Shown here piece by piece: positions 62,479-64,000 of a stretch of DNA of 64,000 nucleotides; the first letter of the stretch is position 1; the number at the start of each line of letters is the position of its first letter. A program made the translations under genes and the position numbers. Source of the DNA: Hymenolepis diminuta (taxonomy: Eukaryota; Platyhelminthes; Cestoda; Cyclophyllidea; Hymenolepididae); assembly GCA_900708905.1 (NCBI GenBank), contig CAADRB010000006.1:186001-250000 (forward strand), read 5' to 3'. The notes below the pieces were generated by a model that saw nothing but the letters and a program-made list of their open reading frames with translations, did not search any database and had not been told where the DNA came from.

Positions 62479-62894
62479 CTTCCGACTATGTTGTAAGCAG
62501 TCAATTTAGCGGTATTCATTGGGTGCAAAATAAGGCACTCTCTTCAGTATATTAATCAAATAATTGAGTTATTACTATATTAACACTTTACGATAGAAAT
62601 TTTAACAGTGTCTTACTAAAAAAGATTAATTTGGGCTATAATTCATTGATTTTTTTGTTGCGTGGAAGCGTATATAAAAATGTCAAATTTGTAATTTTAA
62701 TTTTTTTTATAAGTGTGTGAGGTAAGTCAGATATAATAGTTTCAAACTTCTGACAATTATAATAACTTAAGGTCATTGTTATTTTTAAATATACACTTGA
62801 TAATACCGCGAGGTTTCTTCTTACCATTAATTTTGTTTATAAAAACCTAAATTATTTCTCAAAACACATTATAACATATTGACTTAACATCTTA
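62479..62894. promoter_or_regulatory. Shared upstream region of TBC1D23 and the ARFGEF-like gene
   Basis: The 416 bp between the two divergent start codons must contain both 5' UTRs and promoters. It is AT-rich, with T-runs and no CpG-rich block. The arrangement suggests a bidirectional promoter, but no specific factor site is recognised. Confidence 0.45.
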
Positions 62895-64000
62895 ATGATC
62901 GAAAGTAAAACTTATGCCATCAAATCGGCTCTTGACCAAATAAAAAAAGATAGCGTCTCCGAAAAATGGCAATTTTTATTACTTTCAACGAGTGAGGCTA
63001 TCGGTAAGTACATCATTTTTATAATTTCTCAGGCATTTTGGAGAATGAAAGCCTTTTTCATCAATTGTCAAAGTATAAAATGCGCGAGATGATACTGGTT
63101 CCCATTCAAGTTTCTCTTGAATCCCGCAATGCAAAACTAAATGCTGATGCACTTACTGCACTTGAAGTAATTATTTAATTGTACTCTATTTTTTTAGGCA
63201 TTTATTGATTCGGAATTTCTTTATGATGATCCAAAAGGCCCCATCGCTGATACGGATTTGACATTCCAGTTTCTTGATACTATTTCTCCTTGTACAATTT
63301 TCAGCGACCTCATTCAAACATCCTTTCTCAAAGTATGCTTTACTTTTTCTAAAATACATTTATTTTTATAGCTCCTTTTGAAGTTATGTTTAGCAAAGTA
63401 CAGTAGGTTGAATGTTAATTCAATGTTAAGGATTGTTCAGGTAAGTTGTTTATGGTGATCAAGTTAAACTTTCCATTCTTTATTAACAGTGTTTCCAATC
63501 CATGCTTAGTCTTATTTATTTGAGGTTTAGAGTTCTTCTTTTAGTGTGTTTTTTAATTTACAAAAGTTAGTCATATGTGCATAAATGTTAATAATAATAA
63601 TTTCTTTTTGTAGATATGTTTAGATTTAAACTCTAAATTTGTTGCCACTCGAAATAAGGAAATGGCTTCTGTGGCTCAAACTACTCTTGTTCAAACCGTA
63701 GAAGCATTTGTCACCAAAAACAACGCTTTGATCGGTGGAGAGGTAGGTCTATACTAAAATATAACTCGTTGTAATTTTTTAAATATGATTATTTTGATTT
63801 TAGGCAGCCGAACTGAACTCACGTTCTTCCCCTAAATTTGTTTACGACACCATATTTGAAGAAAGTACCAAGCCATCTGAGCTTTCTGATCCCCAACTAC
63901 AAATTCTGGGTGTTCTTAAGTGCTTAATTGAGTCTGTTCTCCCAGACAACATGGCTAATTTGAATAAAACTGCTATTCCTTTTTACCTTCAAGCTATCGC
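62895..64000 (+). CDS. ARFGEF3/BIG3-like Sec7-family protein, 5' part
   Basis: Partial gene, running off the right edge. Exons: 62895-63003, 63033-63166, 63198-63332, 63372-63440, 63614-63742 and 63804 to the end, all joining in frame (phase 1, then phase 0). About 257 N-terminal residues are visible. They resemble the DCB region of large ARF-GEFs: ILVPIQVSLESRNAKL, MLRIVQICLDLNSKF, SVAQTTLVQTVEAF, then LQILGVLKCLIESVL. The first and last of these fit BIG3/ARFGEF3 better than BIG1/2 or GBF1. BIG proteins act at the trans-Golgi; BIG3 in mammals has a degenerate Sec7 domain and affects secretory granules. The Sec7 domain itself lies outside the window, so catalytic ability cannot be judged. The introns are very small: 29, 31, 39, 173 and 61 nt. 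Confidence 0.75.
63004..63032 (+). other. 29-nt intron of the ARFGEF-like gene
   Basis: GTAAGT...TTCTCAG, 29 nt, phase 1, with full-consensus donor and acceptor. Splicing joins the first coding exon to GILENESLF in frame. Confidence 0.75.
63167..63197 (+). other. 31-nt intron of the ARFGEF-like gene
   Basis: GTAATT followed by a pyrimidine-rich stretch and TTTTAG, 31 nt, phase 0. Read-through meets an in-frame TAA within the intron. Confidence 0.8.

Noticed and set aside
1..64000. tRNA, rRNA, CRISPR arrays, prokaryotic operons
   Set aside because: No complete tRNA cloverleaf, rRNA motif or regularly spaced direct repeats seen; the only Pol III-like boxes belong to SINE-type repeats.

Overview
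The window reads as nuclear DNA of a parasitic flatworm (phylum Platyhelminthes). The evidence is AT-rich sequence, eight intron-containing animal genes with cilium and Golgi orthologues, extremely small introns (28-40 nt) beside multi-kilobase ones, introns that tend to lengthen toward gene 3' ends, and AG acceptors abutting start codons as expected for spliced-leader trans-splicing. Gene spacing (8 genes in 64 kb) and few intact transposons fit a compact genome, perhaps a tapeworm, but cestode versus trematode cannot be settled from sequence alone.

Layout. 1-15.4 kb: no confident gene; a decayed gypsy-type integrase, a SINE-like copy and two weak coding candidates. 15.4-28.6 kb (+): a three-exon gene for a secreted/membrane Ig-type protein with introns of 5.6 and 6.1 kb. 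28.6-32.8 kb: intergenic with a dispersed repeat. 32.8-34.4 kb (-): Na+/K+-ATPase beta subunit, six exons. 35.7-39.3 kb (+): the co-chaperone SGTA, six exons. 40.7-42.2 kb (-): RRP15 followed about 130 bp later by a coiled-coil gene of unknown function, arranged like a trans-spliced operon. 43.0-45.5 kb (+): IFT57, three exons. 45.5-56.4 kb: repeat-rich and gene-free, with an inverted pair of LTR-like repeats and a roughly 0.9 kb duplicated AT-rich repeat. 56.4-62.5 kb (-): TBC1D23, four exons. 62.9-64 kb (+): 5' end of an ARFGEF3/BIG3-like Sec7-family gene, running off the window and divergent from TBC1D23.

How the genes relate. Most are unlinked housekeeping functions (ion pump, chaperone, ribosome biogenesis, cilium assembly). 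Two arrangements stand out: the RRP15/coiled-coil tandem, and the head-to-head TBC1D23/ARFGEF pair, both of whose families act in trans-Golgi trafficking, sharing about 416 bp of upstream DNA. Exon structures were built by hand from GT-AG sites, phase continuity and similarity to remembered family members; none has been checked by RNA data or alignment software.
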